The notes: a model not told the origin generated them from the letters alone. 64,000 nucleotides of DNA from Triticum aestivum (GCF_018294505.1 NC_057807.1:142280461-142344460); one strand, 5' to 3'; shown: positions 11,577-23,508, counted from the stretch's first letter. Program-made: numbers and translations.

Positions 11577-12060
11577 CGTGATTTGCATTATATAATTACA
11601 AGCAAGATGCCCGTATATTGCATGGAACATCAATATGCATTTTTTTACAAAACACCTTTTGTAATTGACCCATGCAGGAGTAATCCCATGTGTAAAAACT
11701 AATGATATCTCGAGAATCTTATTGGAAAACTGGTATCTTGAGAATGTCATCAAAAAATGAAAGATGAGAGATAAGGTGAGGAGGAGTGGAGCGTGGTGGT
11801 GAGTGGTGGTCGGAATGGGCGGAGGCATGGGGATGGACGGCGCCGGTAGGCGGCAGCGGCCACCATGCTAGATTGTTCCAGAGAATTCCTTTTTTAATTG
11901 CTGAGCAATGAGGTTGTGGGAGATAAGGATGTGGAGAGAGGTGCGGGTATCTTTTGTAAAATTATCATAGTTTGCTTTCTATCCGTCAGATATAGATCAG
12001 ACGATCTATATTACAAGATGGCAGGCACACCATCATCGCCAACTCATTTTTTATAAGGGC
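11577..12060. repeat. Copy of a dispersed DNA repeat also seen at 55.3 kb
   Basis: This stretch shares ordered blocks with 55314-55600: AGATGCCCGT, then GGACGGCGCCG...GCGGCCA, then GGAGATAAGG, then GTGCGGG(C/T)ATCTTT, then CAGAT(A/C)TAGATC(A/C)GACG, then CACAACATCATCACCAACTCA-like text. The order and orientation are the same in both, so they are two copies of one medium-length non-coding repeat, probably a non-autonomous DNA transposon. Termini and target duplications are not clear. Confidence 0.5.
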
Positions 12061-12204
12061 ACATATGATAAGTTTGCTGACTACAAAAGTAAAGTGGAAT
12101 TTGTCCATGTTATACAAGTAAATTAAGGTGATTGTTTATCATACGGGTAAGCTTGGATGAAGGGTGGTAGGAACAAATGCTCCGCCTAGAGCATGTGTGT
12201 GTGA

Positions 12205-12213
12205 GCTGGAGTC

Positions 12214-12254
<41 letters not shown>

Positions 12255-12770
12255 CAGAGAGAGAGATGGAGTCTTAGTGTGTGTGTGTGAGAGAGAGAGA
12301 GAGATGGAGTCTAGTGTGTGTGTGTGTATGTGTGTGGGTGGGTGGGGGTGCGCGCGCGCTTGTGTGTGTGTGTGTTTGTGTGTGTGTGTATGAGAGAGAG
12401 ATGGAGTCTTTGTGTGTGTGGGTGGGTGGGTGGGTGTGCGTGCGTGCGTGTGTGTGTGTGTGTTTGTTTCTGTGTGTGTGTGTCGCGGGGTCCTCGGTGG
12501 CGGATGTAATTTAAGTGTGCATGGCTTCATCATAGAGAGGTGATGTGTATGGCAGAGGCCACCAATGATGGGGTGCGAGAGAGAAAATGCCCGTAGAGAG
12601 GGAAGAGAAGGTGTGTGCGCGTGAGAGGAGTCGACATCGAGAGAACGTGTTTGTTCGAGAGACATCGAGGAAGACTACTATATATCGATGGTGCATGTAG
12701 GCGGGAATTAAATAAAGGGATGGTCTTATTGGTTTCGGGAATATAGGGGAAGAGTGAGAGGGGGGGGGGG
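12205..12770. repeat. Complex GT/GA simple-sequence tract
   Basis: Long (GT)n, (GA)n and GGGT runs alternate with a repeated phrase GAGAGATGGAGTCTTAGTGT (near 12265, 12301 and 12392). His/Thr/Ser-rich open frames across it on the minus strand are artefacts of the repeat. It ends in a run of G at 12761-12770, where E3 inserted. Confidence 0.85.
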
Positions 12771-14405
12771 TGATACGTCTTCAACGTATCTATAATTTAT
12801 GAAGCATTCATGCTATTTCATTATCTGTTTTGAATGATTACGGGCTTTATTATACACTTTTATATTACTTTTGGGACTAACCTACTAACCGGAGGCCCAA
12901 CCCATATTGTTGTTTTATTGCTTGTTTCAGTATTTCGAAGAAAAGGAATATCAAATGGAGTCCAAATGGAATGAAATCTTCGGGAACGTTATTTTTGGAA
13001 CGAACATGACCCGGGAGACTTGGAGTACAAGCCAGGGAAGCTTTGAGGAGGCCAGGAGATAGGAGGGCGCACCCACCCCCCTGGGCGCGCCCCCTATCTC
13101 GTGGGCCCCTCGTGGCTCCCCCGACCGACTTATTTCGCCTATATATTCCCATATACCCTAAAACCATCAAAGACGAAGATAGATCGGGATTTTCGCCGCC
13201 GCAAGCCTCTGTAGCCACCAAAAACCTCTCGGGAGCCCGTTCCGGCACCCTACCGGAGGGGGGGATCCCTCACCGGTGGCCATCTTCATCATCCCGGCGC
13301 TCTCCATGACAAGGAGGGAGTAGTTCACCCTCGGGGCTTAGGGTATGTACCAGTAGCTATGTGTTTGATCTCTCTCTCTCTCTCGTGTTCTCTCTATGGC
13401 ACGATCTTGATGTATCGCGAGCTTTGCTATTATAGTTGGATCTTATGATGTTTCTCCCCCTCTACTCTCTTGTGATGAATTGAGTTTTCTCTTTGAAGTT
13501 ATCTTATCGGATTGAGTCTTTAAGGATTTGAGAACACTTGATGTATGTCTTGCCGTGCTTATCTGTGGTGACAATGGGATATCACGTGATCCACTTGATG
13601 TATCTTTTGGTGATCAACTTGCGGGTTCCGCCCATGAACCTATGCATAGGGGTTGGCACGCGTTTTCTTCTTGACTCTCCGGTAGAAACTTTGGGACACT
13701 CTTTGAAGTACTTTGTGTTGGTTGAATAGATGAATCTGAGATTGTGTGATGCATATCGTATAATCATGCCCACGGATACTTGAGGTGACAATGGAGTATC
13801 TAGGTGACATTAGGGTTTTGGTTGGTTTGTGTCTTAAGGTGTTATTCTAGTACAAACTCTTGAATAGATTGATCCGAAAGAATAACTTTGAGGTGGTTTC
13901 GTACCCTACCATAATCTCTTCGTTTGTTCTCCGCTATTAGTGGCTTTGGACTGACTCTTTGTTGCATGTTGAGGGATTGTTATATGATCTATCGATGTTA
14001 TTATTGTTGAGAGAACTTGCACTAGTGAAAGTATGAACCCTATGCCTTGTTTCCTAGCATTGCAATACCGTTTACACTCACTTTTATCATTAGTTACCTT
14101 GCTGTTTTTATATTTTCAGATTACAAATACCTATATCTACCATCCATATTGCACTTGTATCACCATCTCTTTGCCGAACTAGTCCACCTATACAATTTAC
14201 CATTGTATTGGGTGTGTTGGGGACACAAGAGACTCTTTGTTATTTGGTTGCAGGGTTGTTTGAGAGAGACCATCTTCATCCTACGCCTCCCATGGATTGA
14301 TAAACCTTAGGTCATCCACTTGAGGGAAATTTGCTACTGTCCTACAAACTGTGCACTTGTAGGCCCAACAACGTCTACAAGAAGAAGGTTGTGTAGTAGA
14401 CATCA
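12771..14405 (+). repeat. E3 5' LTR
   Basis: Starts TGATACGTCTTCAACGTATC and ends GTGTAGTAGACATCA; repeated at 19712-21343. A TATA-like CCTATATATTCC lies at about 13137-13148. A (CT)n run of about 16 bases near 13370 is shorter in the 3' copy. Confidence 0.9.
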
Positions 14406-14415
14406 AGCTCTTTTC

Positions 14416-14433
14416 TGGCGCCATTGCCGGGGA
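14416..14433 (+). other. E3 primer-binding site (tRNA-Asp type)
   Basis: TGGCGCCATTGCCGGGGA starts ten bases after the LTR and matches the tRNA-Asp complement with one change (A for G). A second, degenerate copy (CTGGAGCCGTTGCCAGGGA) follows at about 14476, together with its CTCTTTT leader, so the site is locally duplicated. Confidence 0.8.
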
Positions 14434-14592
14434 GGCTAGGTAAGCGACACTCACACCCCGTCAAGTAACCTCTTTTCTGGAGCCGTTGCCAGGGAGGTGA
14501 GTGCTTGAAGGTATATCTTTAGATCTTGCAATCGAATCTTTTTGTTTCTTGTTTTATTACTATTTTAGTTTATAAAAGAAAACTACCAAAAA

Positions 14593-16429
14593 ATGGAATT
14601 TAGTTTGCCTCATACGCTTCGTCTTTTTAATATCTTTAGTGAGTATGATGGAAAGGAAAATTATGATCAAGTGCTAGAAGAAGAATGCATTAAAATGCTT
14701 GGTACTAAATCTTTGAATGATGAGCATGATTGCAATGTTGTTAGTATTAACTCTTTGAATATCCATAGTACTAATGATGATTGCACTAGTTATGATGAAA
14801 ATATCTCTTATAAGCATGTAGATTTTTGTGGAGTAGATTGGGTTTGCAAGTACACACCAAATAGGGAAAATAGATATTGCAAGAGGCATAAGTATTTATA
14901 AACTAAAGGGTTGCAAGAAAGTCTTGATGGTTGTGCTGAAAAATTCAATATTTTTCGCGCTCCTTGTGAACTTTGCAATGAACGTGGTCATTTAAATCTC
15001 CAATGCAAATTGTTTCATGATCGAATCGTGTCCAAAAATTGTGATAACTTGATTACCCTTGAGCATCATAAAGAGCTTAGTCTTCTTTTGGGGTATGAAG
15101 AAATGAAACGTATAACTGAGGGTATTCCAAAATTTAATCTTGATAGATGTCTTGATTTTGATCTAGAGAAGATTTATTTGTATTGTTCGGTGAATTGCAT
15201 TGAAAATCCTTTTATTGCCAATTACCTAAACAAAAGAAATCAATTAGAAGATGAAGAGAATACTAATGAAAGGGAAGAGACTTCCCAATCTCCTCCTATT
15301 ATTTCTTATGATGAATCAGGTAACGAGGAGGAGCTTTCTATTCAACCAATCTCATCAATAAGGAGCTCAAAGAAGAAGGTTGAACCCACACATAATGTGA
15401 AGAAGAAAAAGAAAAGAAGGAGCAACAAAGCTAAAAAAGGTATCCCTCCCAAATGATGTTGCTCCTACTACTCATTGTGATGATGATAATTGCTATACTA
15501 TTGGTGCTATCCATACTATTAATGATGAGAGTGATTATGCTTATGATATGAAAAGGCCCAAGCTTGGGGAAGCTATGTTTGATGAGGATGAAATATTTGA
15601 GAATATATTTGCTGAAATTAATGTTTGTCCCAAGCTTGGGGATGCTACGTTTAATGAAGATGATATTTTTAGCATCCCAAGTTTTGATATGCAAAGTTGT
15701 TATGATGATAGCATGCCTCTTACCTATGATGATTATATTGATGAAAGTGGGTTTGGAAGAGTGTCAACTTTAGGAAGTAGTGATCCCACTATTTTGGAGG
15801 ATGTTGAATTTTATTGTGATGAATATGAAAGTGGATTTGGAAGAGTGTCAACTTTATTTAGTGATTCCACTATCTTGGGAGAGGTTTCAATCGATTATGA
15901 TGAGAACGAAGTTGCTACTTATGATGATTATTGTGATGAAACTTATGCTATAAAAAGTAGTGATGATTATATTTATAAAACTTGTCATGATTATGATTAC
16001 CCTTTTTCTGAACATTACTCTTTTAATGTGGAAACACTTTATAGTATTCAAATCTTTTATGATACTCCCACTATTCCGAATGAGAAGAATTTTGCTTATG
16101 TGGAGAGTAGTAAATTTTCTATGCTTGTAGATCATGAAAAGAATGCTTTAGGTGCTGGTTATATTGTTGAATTCATTCATGATGCTACTGAAAATTATTA
16201 TGAGGGAGGAACATATGCTTGTAGGAATTGCAATAATATCAAGTTTCCTCTCTATGTGTTGAAAATCTTGAAGCTATGCTTGTTTTACCTTCCTATGCTA
16301 GTTGATTATTGTTCACATAAGTTTTTTTCTCACAAAATACCTATGCATAGGAAGTGGGTTAGACTTAAATGTGCTAGTCATATGCTTCATGATGCTCCCG
16401 TTATGTTTCAATCCTTATCTTTTATGTGA
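14593..16429 (+). pseudogene. E3 zinc-knuckle/acidic protein gene, broken by one stop and one frameshift
   Basis: Three stretches read as one former gene of about 610 codons. The first runs from the ATG at 14593 to a TAA at 14899-14901. The same frame then continues to 15456. A frame change at a run of A followed by GG near 15434-15441 connects it to the third stretch, ending at 16429. The second stretch has a CCHC knuckle, CELCNERGHLNLQC (codons 125-138), the usual RNA-binding motif of Gag proteins, and a basic KKKKKRR patch near its end. The last 290 residues are unusual: very rich in Asp, Glu and Tyr, with a duplicated block ESGFGRVSTL about 35 residues apart and two PKLG(E/D)A phrases. 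I recognise no capsid, protease or polymerase domain. A Gag-like role in RNA binding is inferred only from the knuckle and its position after the primer site. Confidence 0.7.
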
Positions 16430-19400
16430 GCATCATTGTCATCATCATGCCTAGCTAGAAAGGCATTAAAGAAAAGCGCTTGTTGGGAGATAACCCAATA
16501 TTTATCCTTACTGTTTTTGTGTGTTCACATGATTATGCTACTGTAGTACTCATGTTTTATAGCTTTTGTTTCAATAAAGTGCCAAGTAAGACCTTTAGGA
16601 TAGCTTACGGTGATAGTTGTGTTGATCCTGCTGAGAATCAGAAACTTTTGCACCCAGTAAATTAGTTTTGTTAATTCATATAAACTTTCTTCTGATCTTA
16701 TTCTTTTTTCTATGGATTGTTACACAAATTGCTTAGGACTTCATAATTTGGTAGAATTTTTGTAGTTACATAAGTATACGTTTGATACAGATTACTACAG
16801 ACTGTTGTGTTTTTGCAGATTCTGTTTTCTATGTGTTGTTTGCTTATTTTGATGAATCCATGAATAGTATCGGAGGGTATGAACCATAGATAAGTTGGAA
16901 TACATTAGATATTACACCAATATGAATTTAGAATGAGTTCATTACAGTACCTAAGTGGTGGTTTTATTTTCTTATACTAACGGAGCTTACAAGTTTTCTG
17001 TTGAGTTTTGTGTTGTGAAGTTTTCAAGTTTTGGGAAAAGGTTCAATGGACTATGGAATAAGGAGTGGCAAGAGCCTAAGCTTGGGGATGCCCAAGGCAC
17101 CCCAAGGTAATATTAAAGGACAACCAAGAGCCTAAGCTTGGGGATGCCCCGGATGGCATCCCCTCTTTCGTCTTCGTTCATCGGTAACTTTACTTGGAGC
17201 TATATTTTTATTCACCACATGATATGTGTTTTGCTTGGAGCGTCATTTTATTTTGTTAGTATTTTCTTGATGTTATTTATAATAATGTTTTTCATCTATA
17301 TTTTCAATAAAAATGTCAATGATAGCCTTTACCATGCTTATTTTGCTAGTATACATATTGCTGTTTGAAAACAGAAAGTTTACCGCTGTTGCAAAAATTC
17401 CCTAGAAAAGTCAGAGAATGGTATAATGTTGAAACTTTTTGCATATTGAGCTCTGATAAATCTTCTACAGCATAGTATTTTTCTCATAATTTTTGGAGTT
17501 AGGGAAGTATGATGAATCTTGCATTCTTTACAGACTGTGCTGTTTTGGCAGATTACTGTTATGGTTGCATTGTTTGCATATGTTTGCTTGTTTAATGATT
17601 CTATTTGAGGATAGGAGTATTAAATATGCAGATACATTTAGTATGCAATGTTGAATAATAATTTTAGTGATTTGTTACAGTAGAAAATGATAAGGTTTTG
17701 CATTGGTTTATACTAACCTATCTCACGAGTTCTTGTTGAGTTTGGTGTGGATGAAGCTTTTGATAAAAAGAGAAACCATGATATGAGAGGAATTAAGGAG
17801 ACACAAAAGTTCAAGCTTGGGGATGCCCAAGGCACCCCAAGATAATATTTCAAGAAGTCTCAAGCATCTAAGCTTGGGGATGCCCCGTAGGCATCCCACC
17901 TTTCTTCTTCAACAACTATCGGTTAGTATCGGTTGAACCTAAGTTTTTGCTTCTTCACATGAGTTGTGCTATCCTTGCAATGTCATTTTATTTTGTTTTG
18001 CTTGCTGTTTGAATACAATACCAAGATCTGAAATTCTTAATGAGAGAGAGTCTTCACATAGTTACATAATTATTTAGCTACTCATTGATCTTCACTTATA
18101 TCTTTTTGGAGTAGTTTGTCATTTACTCGTGTGCTTCACTTATATCCTATGAGTAAATGGTTGAATGAGTTGAATGTCATAAATCTGAAATTATATATGT
18201 TTCATTTGCTTATCCCATGGGGAGTAATGACTTCACATCTAAGAAGTAGAGGTTGTAAATTTATTGAAGGTTAGCAAGCATTGTATTGGTCATTTGAACA
18301 ATTCATGAAAGAATATTGAAGGAAGAGAGATTTCACATATAAATATACTATCCTAGACATCTTTTATAATTGTGAGCACTCATTAAGTATGACATGCTAA
18401 AGAGTTTATGTTGGACAAGGAAGACAACGTAATGGGTTATGTTTTCTCACATCTCAGTTAAAGTATATTGTCATGGATCATTCAAACATGTTGAGCTTGC
18501 CTTTCCCCCTCATGCTAGCGAAAATTCCTTGCACCAAGTAGAGATACTACTTGTGCTTCCAAATATCCTTAAACCTAGTTTTTGCCATGAGTGTCCACCA
18601 TACCTACCTATATGCAGTATTTACCTGCCGTTCCAAGTAAATTTGCATGTGCCAAACTCTAAACCTTCAAATAATAATCTGTTTTGTATGCCCGAATCGC
18701 TCATGTAGCGACTAGGGGCTGTCAGTATCTTCCATGCTAGGTGGGTTATTCTCAAGATGAGTGGACTCCGCTCATCATGCACGAGAAAAATGGCTGGTAA
18801 CCGGGATGCCCAGTCCCATGATCAAAAGATCAAAATCAAATCAAAAATAATTGCAAACAAAACTCTCCTAGGTTTGATGTTAGTTGGAGGCACCCGTTGT
18901 TTCGGGCAAGCCATGGATTGATGATTGTTGGTGGAGGGGGAGTAAAAACTTTTACCATTCTGTTTGGGAACCGCCTATAATGTATGTAGTATGGAAGATA
19001 TTGGGAACTCTTGGTTGTTATGTTGACAATGAGATCATACCTCTCAAAATTATTTATCTCTATTTCAAAATTGAGCTCTGGCACCTCTGCAAATCCCTGC
19101 TTCCCTCCGCGAAGGGCCTATCTTTTACTTTCATGCAAGAGTCAAGGTGATCTTCACCTTTGCCTTTTTCATTTTATCCTTTGGCAAGCACCTCGTGTTG
19201 GAAAGTTCCTGATATATATATCCAATTGGATGTAAGTTAGCATGAACTATTATTGTTGACATCACCCAAAGGTGAATACGTTGGGAGGCAACACTATAAG
19301 CTCCTATCTTTCTCAGTGTCCGATTAAAACTCCATAACCATAAGTATTGCGTGAGTGTTTGCAATTGTAGAAGACTATATGATAGTTGAGTATGTGGAGT

Positions 19401-19711
19401 TTGCTAAATCAAAGCTCTGACATAGACCCTTCCTGAAAATAAGATGAATTGTAATTGTTTGATGACTAAGAATGAAGTTTGCTAGTTTTCAAGAAAGTTT
19501 ATGGTTTATGCTTTAACATGTGAATAGGTTGTTACATGATCGTGAGAAGTTTTATGAGATGAACTAATGTTATGACATATAATCATGCTAGAAAAGGTGA
19601 TTGAAATTATCTTTGATCAAACTTGTGCACCTGCTAGCATTCACACTTCATAAATTCTTTCTTTTATCATTTACCTACTCGAGGACGAGCAGGAATTAAG
19701 CTTGGGGATGC
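16430..19711 (+). other. E3 non-coding 3' internal region
   Basis: No retroelement enzyme is visible. Four stem-loop-like modules built on AAGCTTGGGGATGCCC followed by GGCACCCC or GGCATCCC lie at 17078, 17134, 17813 and 17870, arranged as two pairs. Other passages resemble the same region of E1/E2, for example GAGTTCATTACAGTACCT near 16934 and the TTACTTGGAGCTATATTTTT phrase near 17187. The end carries ACCTACTCGAGGACGAGCAG and AAGCTTGGGGATGC (19698) directly before the 3' LTR. Confidence 0.65.
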
Positions 19712-21343
19712 AGATATGTCTCCAACATATCTATAATTTATGAAGCATTCATGCTATTTCATTATCTGTTTTGAATGATTACGGGCTTTATTATGCACTT
19801 TTATATTACTTTTGGGACTAACCTACTAACCGGAGGTCCAACCCGTATTGCTGTTTTATTGCTTGTTTCAGTATTTCAAAGAAAAGGAATATCAAACGGA
19901 GTCCAAATGGAATGAAATCTTCGGGAACATTATTTTTGGAACGAACATGATCCGGGAGACTTGGAGTGCAAGCCGGGGAAGCTTCGAGGAGGCCATGAGA
20001 TAGGAGGGCACGCCCACCCCCTAGGCGCTCCCCCCTGTCTCGTGAGTCCCTCGTTGCTCCCCTGACCGACTTCTTTCGCCTATATATTCCCATATACCCT
20101 AAAACCATCAAAGACGAAGATAGATCGGGATTTCCATTGCCGCAAGCCTCTGTAGCCACCAAAAACCTCTCGGGAGCCCGTTCCGGCACCCTGCCGGAGG
20201 GGGGGATCCCTCACCGGTGGCCATCTTCATCATCCCGGCGCTCTCCATGACGAGGAGGGAGTATTTCACCCTCGGGGCTTAGGGTATGTACCAGTAGCTA
20301 TGTGTTTGATCTCTCTCTCTCGTGTTCTCTCTATGGCACGATCTTGATGTATCACGAGCTTTGCTATTATAGTTGGATCTTATGATGTTTCTCCCCCTCT
20401 ACTCTCTTGTGATGAATTGAGTTTTCCCTTTGAAGTCATCTTATCGGATTGAGTCTTTAAGGATTTGAGAACACTTGATGTATGTCTTGCCGTGCTTATC
20501 TGTGGTGACAATGGGATATCATGTGATCCACTTGATGTATGTTTTGGTGATCAACTTGCGGGTTCCGCCCATGAACCTATGCATAGGGGTTGGCACGCGT
20601 TTTCGTCTTGACTCTCCGGTAGAAACTTTGGGACACTCTTTAAAATACTTTGTGTTGGTTGAATAGATGAATCTGAGATTGTGTGATGCATATCGTATAA
20701 TCATGCCCACGGATACTTGAGGTGACAATGGAGTATCTAGGTGACATTAGGGTTTTGGTTGATTTGTGTCTTAAGGTGTTATTCTAGTACGAACTCTTGA
20801 ATAGATTGATCCGAAAGAATAACTTTGAGGTGGTTTCGTACCCTACCATAATCTCTTCATTTGTTCTCCGCTATTAGTGGCTTTGGAGTGACTCTTTGTT
20901 GCATGTTGAGGGATTGTTATATGATCTATCTATGTTATTATTGTTGAGAGAACTTGCACTAGTGAAAGTATGAACCCTATGCCTTGTTTCCTAGCATTGC
21001 AATACCGTTTACGCTCACTTTTATCATTAGTTACCTTGCTGTTTCTATATTTTTAGATTACAAATACCTATATCTACCATCCATATTGCACTTGTATCAC
21101 CATCACTTCGCCGAACTAGTGCACCTATACAATTTACAATTGTATTGGGTGTGTTGGGGACACAAGAGACTCTTTGTTATTTGGTTGCAGGGTTGTTTGA
21201 GAGAGACCATCTTCATCCTATGCCTCCCACAGATTGATAAACCTTAGGTCATCCACTTGAGGGAAATTTGCTACTGTCCTACAAACCTGTGCACTTGCAA
21301 GCCCAACAACGTCTACAAGAAGAAGGTTGTGTAGTAGACATCA
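19712..21343 (+). repeat. E3 3' LTR
   Basis: Matches 12771-14405 closely throughout. The first base is A instead of T, which breaks the terminal TG. It ends GTAGACATCA and is followed by GGGGG. The TATA-like CCTATATATTCC is present at about 20079-20090. Confidence 0.9.
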
Positions 21344-21348
21344 GGGGG

Positions 21349-22371
21349 TAGCTAGAAGGGGATTGTTAAGTGTGAGTGTGTGTTTTACCCATCTAGGCAT
21401 AAGTTATGTGCACACAAGAGGAGAACGATTCGATGTGGCGTTAGGGTTGAGGGTAATTAACTATGTATGGAGACATAGAGACCTTGAACGTGCATGTGTG
21501 AGAGGTATACATGTATACGTGGGATGTGTGTGTGTGTGTGTGTGCACGCGCATGATCGAGATAAAAGAAAGAAGACATAAGTCATAAGATCAACGACATG
21601 CGAGAGACAGATCGGTTGACAATATGCATGCATGTGAGAATGCAGGGAAGAAGGCCCGACAATTGAGCATGTGCTTTTGTCTTTAAGAGATAGTGGCGTC
21701 GGCTGGAGCATGCATCTATGGCGAGCAGAGGGAGTGAGGCACAACGATTGTGCAAAAGAGATCAACCTATAAATGCATATGTATGGAGAGACATATATAG
21801 TGTGGGTGATAGGAAGCAAGACTCTGTGCGAGAAAGAAATGTTGACGGAGAAACTACAGATAGATACAGAGATGGAGATGCTAGCTAGAGGGACATCCAC
21901 TAGTTTGAGTGTTGGGGATGACCGCCGGGTGGTTCAGAGGGTGAAGTTATATATGTGTGTGAGAGAGAAAGATAAAAAGAGGGCACTTGACTGCATGCAG
22001 AGAGAAACATATGTAGTGTGCGTGATAGGAAGCAAGAGTGAGGGCGAGAAAGAAGGTTGATGGAGAAACAGATAAATAGAAAGATAAAGATGCTAGCTAT
22101 TGTGCGTTAGAGATAGGAGTCGAGTGGATCAGAAGGCTGAGTTATGTGTGTGGGTGTGAGAGAGATAGAGAGAGGGTGCATGTGAGTCACATACAAACAG
22201 ATATCAGAGAGAAATGAGATCCCGAGAGACGGAGTTTTGTGTCTGCGAGAGAGAAAGATATCTCACAACGAGAGTGATAGCTAGAGAGGCATATGAGGGA
22301 ACACAAGATATCTCTAGGGAGAGAGTGTGTGTGTGAGCGACATACAAGAGAACAGTGGAGAAATATGAGAC
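21349..22371. repeat. Simple-sequence-rich DNA, continuation of the E3 insertion site
   Basis: Rich in GAGAGA, GTGTGT and GATAGA runs with scattered longer phrases. Two passages resemble each other: 21775-21860 (GAGACATATATAGTGTGGGT, then GATAGGAAGCAAGA) and 22001-22085 (GAAACATATGTAGTGTGCGT, then GATAGGAAGCAAGA), so a repeat unit of about 225 bases exists. The style is like 59-61.5 kb. No gene is supported. Confidence 0.6.
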
Positions 22372-22470
22372 CACTACAAAAAAAGACACATCCATGACAT
22401 TTTGGGCCGAACGAATTTTTTTCCTGTCATACTTATGACACTTCTATGACGATAATTGTGACAAAACCCG
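22372..22470 (+). repeat. CACTA left terminal and subterminal region
   Basis: CACTACAAAAAAAGACACAT is followed by TTTTTTTCCTGTCATACT and several ATGACA/TGACGAT motifs within 100 bases. Such repeated short motifs are the typical binding sites of CACTA transposition proteins. Confidence 0.7.
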
Positions 22471-23398
22471 GTATCGTCATAGATGTGGTGGGCTCCTACT
22501 TCTATGACAAAAAATCATGAAAGAAAATGGGCTTTTCATCCTGGGCGGGCCCGAGACGCAGTTGCATGACATTCTTTGGGTCGTCCATGATAGAAAAAAC
22601 CGTGGTAGAAGCGAGGGCGAGGAAAGTTTCGGGGAGTTCCCGGTTACGGTGGGCGGTCGGGGCCGAGCGATGCGTGTTTCTCTCGTACACGTACACGCAT
22701 GTGTGCGAGGCGTTGGCTCTAACTGAACCCGAGCGAGGTGTTGGGCTCTAACTGAACCCGAGTGATTGCACTGCAGGCTACGCATTACTGAACCCGAGCG
22801 ATTGATCGATGGTTGTTAACTGAACCTGATCAAGCGATTCCTTCTCTACTGCTGCTAACTGAAGCCGATCGATTGGATGAACAGTGAGCGTTGCGGGGGG
22901 GGGGGGAGGTGGGTTGGATGAACAGTGAGCGGTGGGGGTGGATGAACAGGACCCCGTGGAGTGGAGGGCTGGAAGAACATGACGACCCCGTGGAGGGCTG
23001 GATGAACAATAGACGATGGAGGGGTGCTCGTGGAGGGGTGGTCGAACAGTAGCCGGTGGAGTAGCGCGCGGTGGAGGCTGGATGAATAGAAGCCCGTGGA
23101 GGCTGGAGGAGATCGACGGTAGCCCGTGGAGGCTGGAGGAGGTTGACGGTGGAGATGAACAGTATCCCGTGGAGTCCCGTTTTGCGGTATGCCACACCCC
23201 TCCCGATCAACAGAACCCCCGTTTCGACCGTAGGAGGTCCGTTTCCTCCGTTTTGCGGTACGCCAGACCCCTCCCGATGAACAGGATCTTGTTTCGAACG
23301 TGGCCGGTCGAACACAAGGCCGTTTCCTCCGTTCTGCGGTACGCCAGGCCTCGTTTCCATCGCTTGTTCCATCCAAGCCAGTTGGCTCCCACGTGTTC

Positions 23399-23508
23399 CG
23401 TTGCCTCCCGATGAACACGAGCATTCCGTTGCCTCCCGATGAACACGAGCATTTCGTTGCCCCCCCATGAACACGACGCATTCCGTTGCCTTCCCATGAA
23501 CACGACGA
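23399..23508. repeat. Tandem 29-31-bp subterminal repeat in the CACTA element
   Basis: About four head-to-tail copies of a unit containing CCGATGAACACGAGCATTCC and GTTGCCTC, drifting toward the right (ACGACGCATTCC, ACGACGACG). Long minus-strand open frames over 22830-23654 come from this and neighbouring GC-rich repeats. Confidence 0.7.

Larger units (their letters stand above)
12771..21343 (+). mobile_element. E3: complete non-autonomous Gypsy-type LTR retrotransposon of a second family
   Basis: LTRs of about 1.63 kb start TGATACGTCTTC (5' copy) or AGATATGTCTCC (3' copy, first base changed) and both end GTAGTAGACATCA. GGGGG flanks both sides (12766-12770 and 21344-21348), although the left side lies in a longer G run. 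Internally there is a tRNA-Asp primer site, one broken gene for a zinc-knuckle/acidic protein, and about 3.3 kb of non-coding 3' DNA. No protease, reverse transcriptase or integrase was seen. The LTR body differs from E1/E2, but the primer site, the 3' terminal block and several internal motifs are shared, so it is a related family that probably uses the same helper. Confidence 0.88.

Noticed and set aside
12186..12665. Minus-strand open frame of 159 codons rich in His, Thr and Ser
   Set aside because: It is a translation of (GT)n/(GA)n simple repeats; length and composition follow from the repeat and not from coding.
18884..19150. Plus-strand frame of 88 codons in the E3 non-coding region
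   Set aside because: No domain, and the surrounding text reads as non-coding retroelement DNA; no evidence favours a third gene there.
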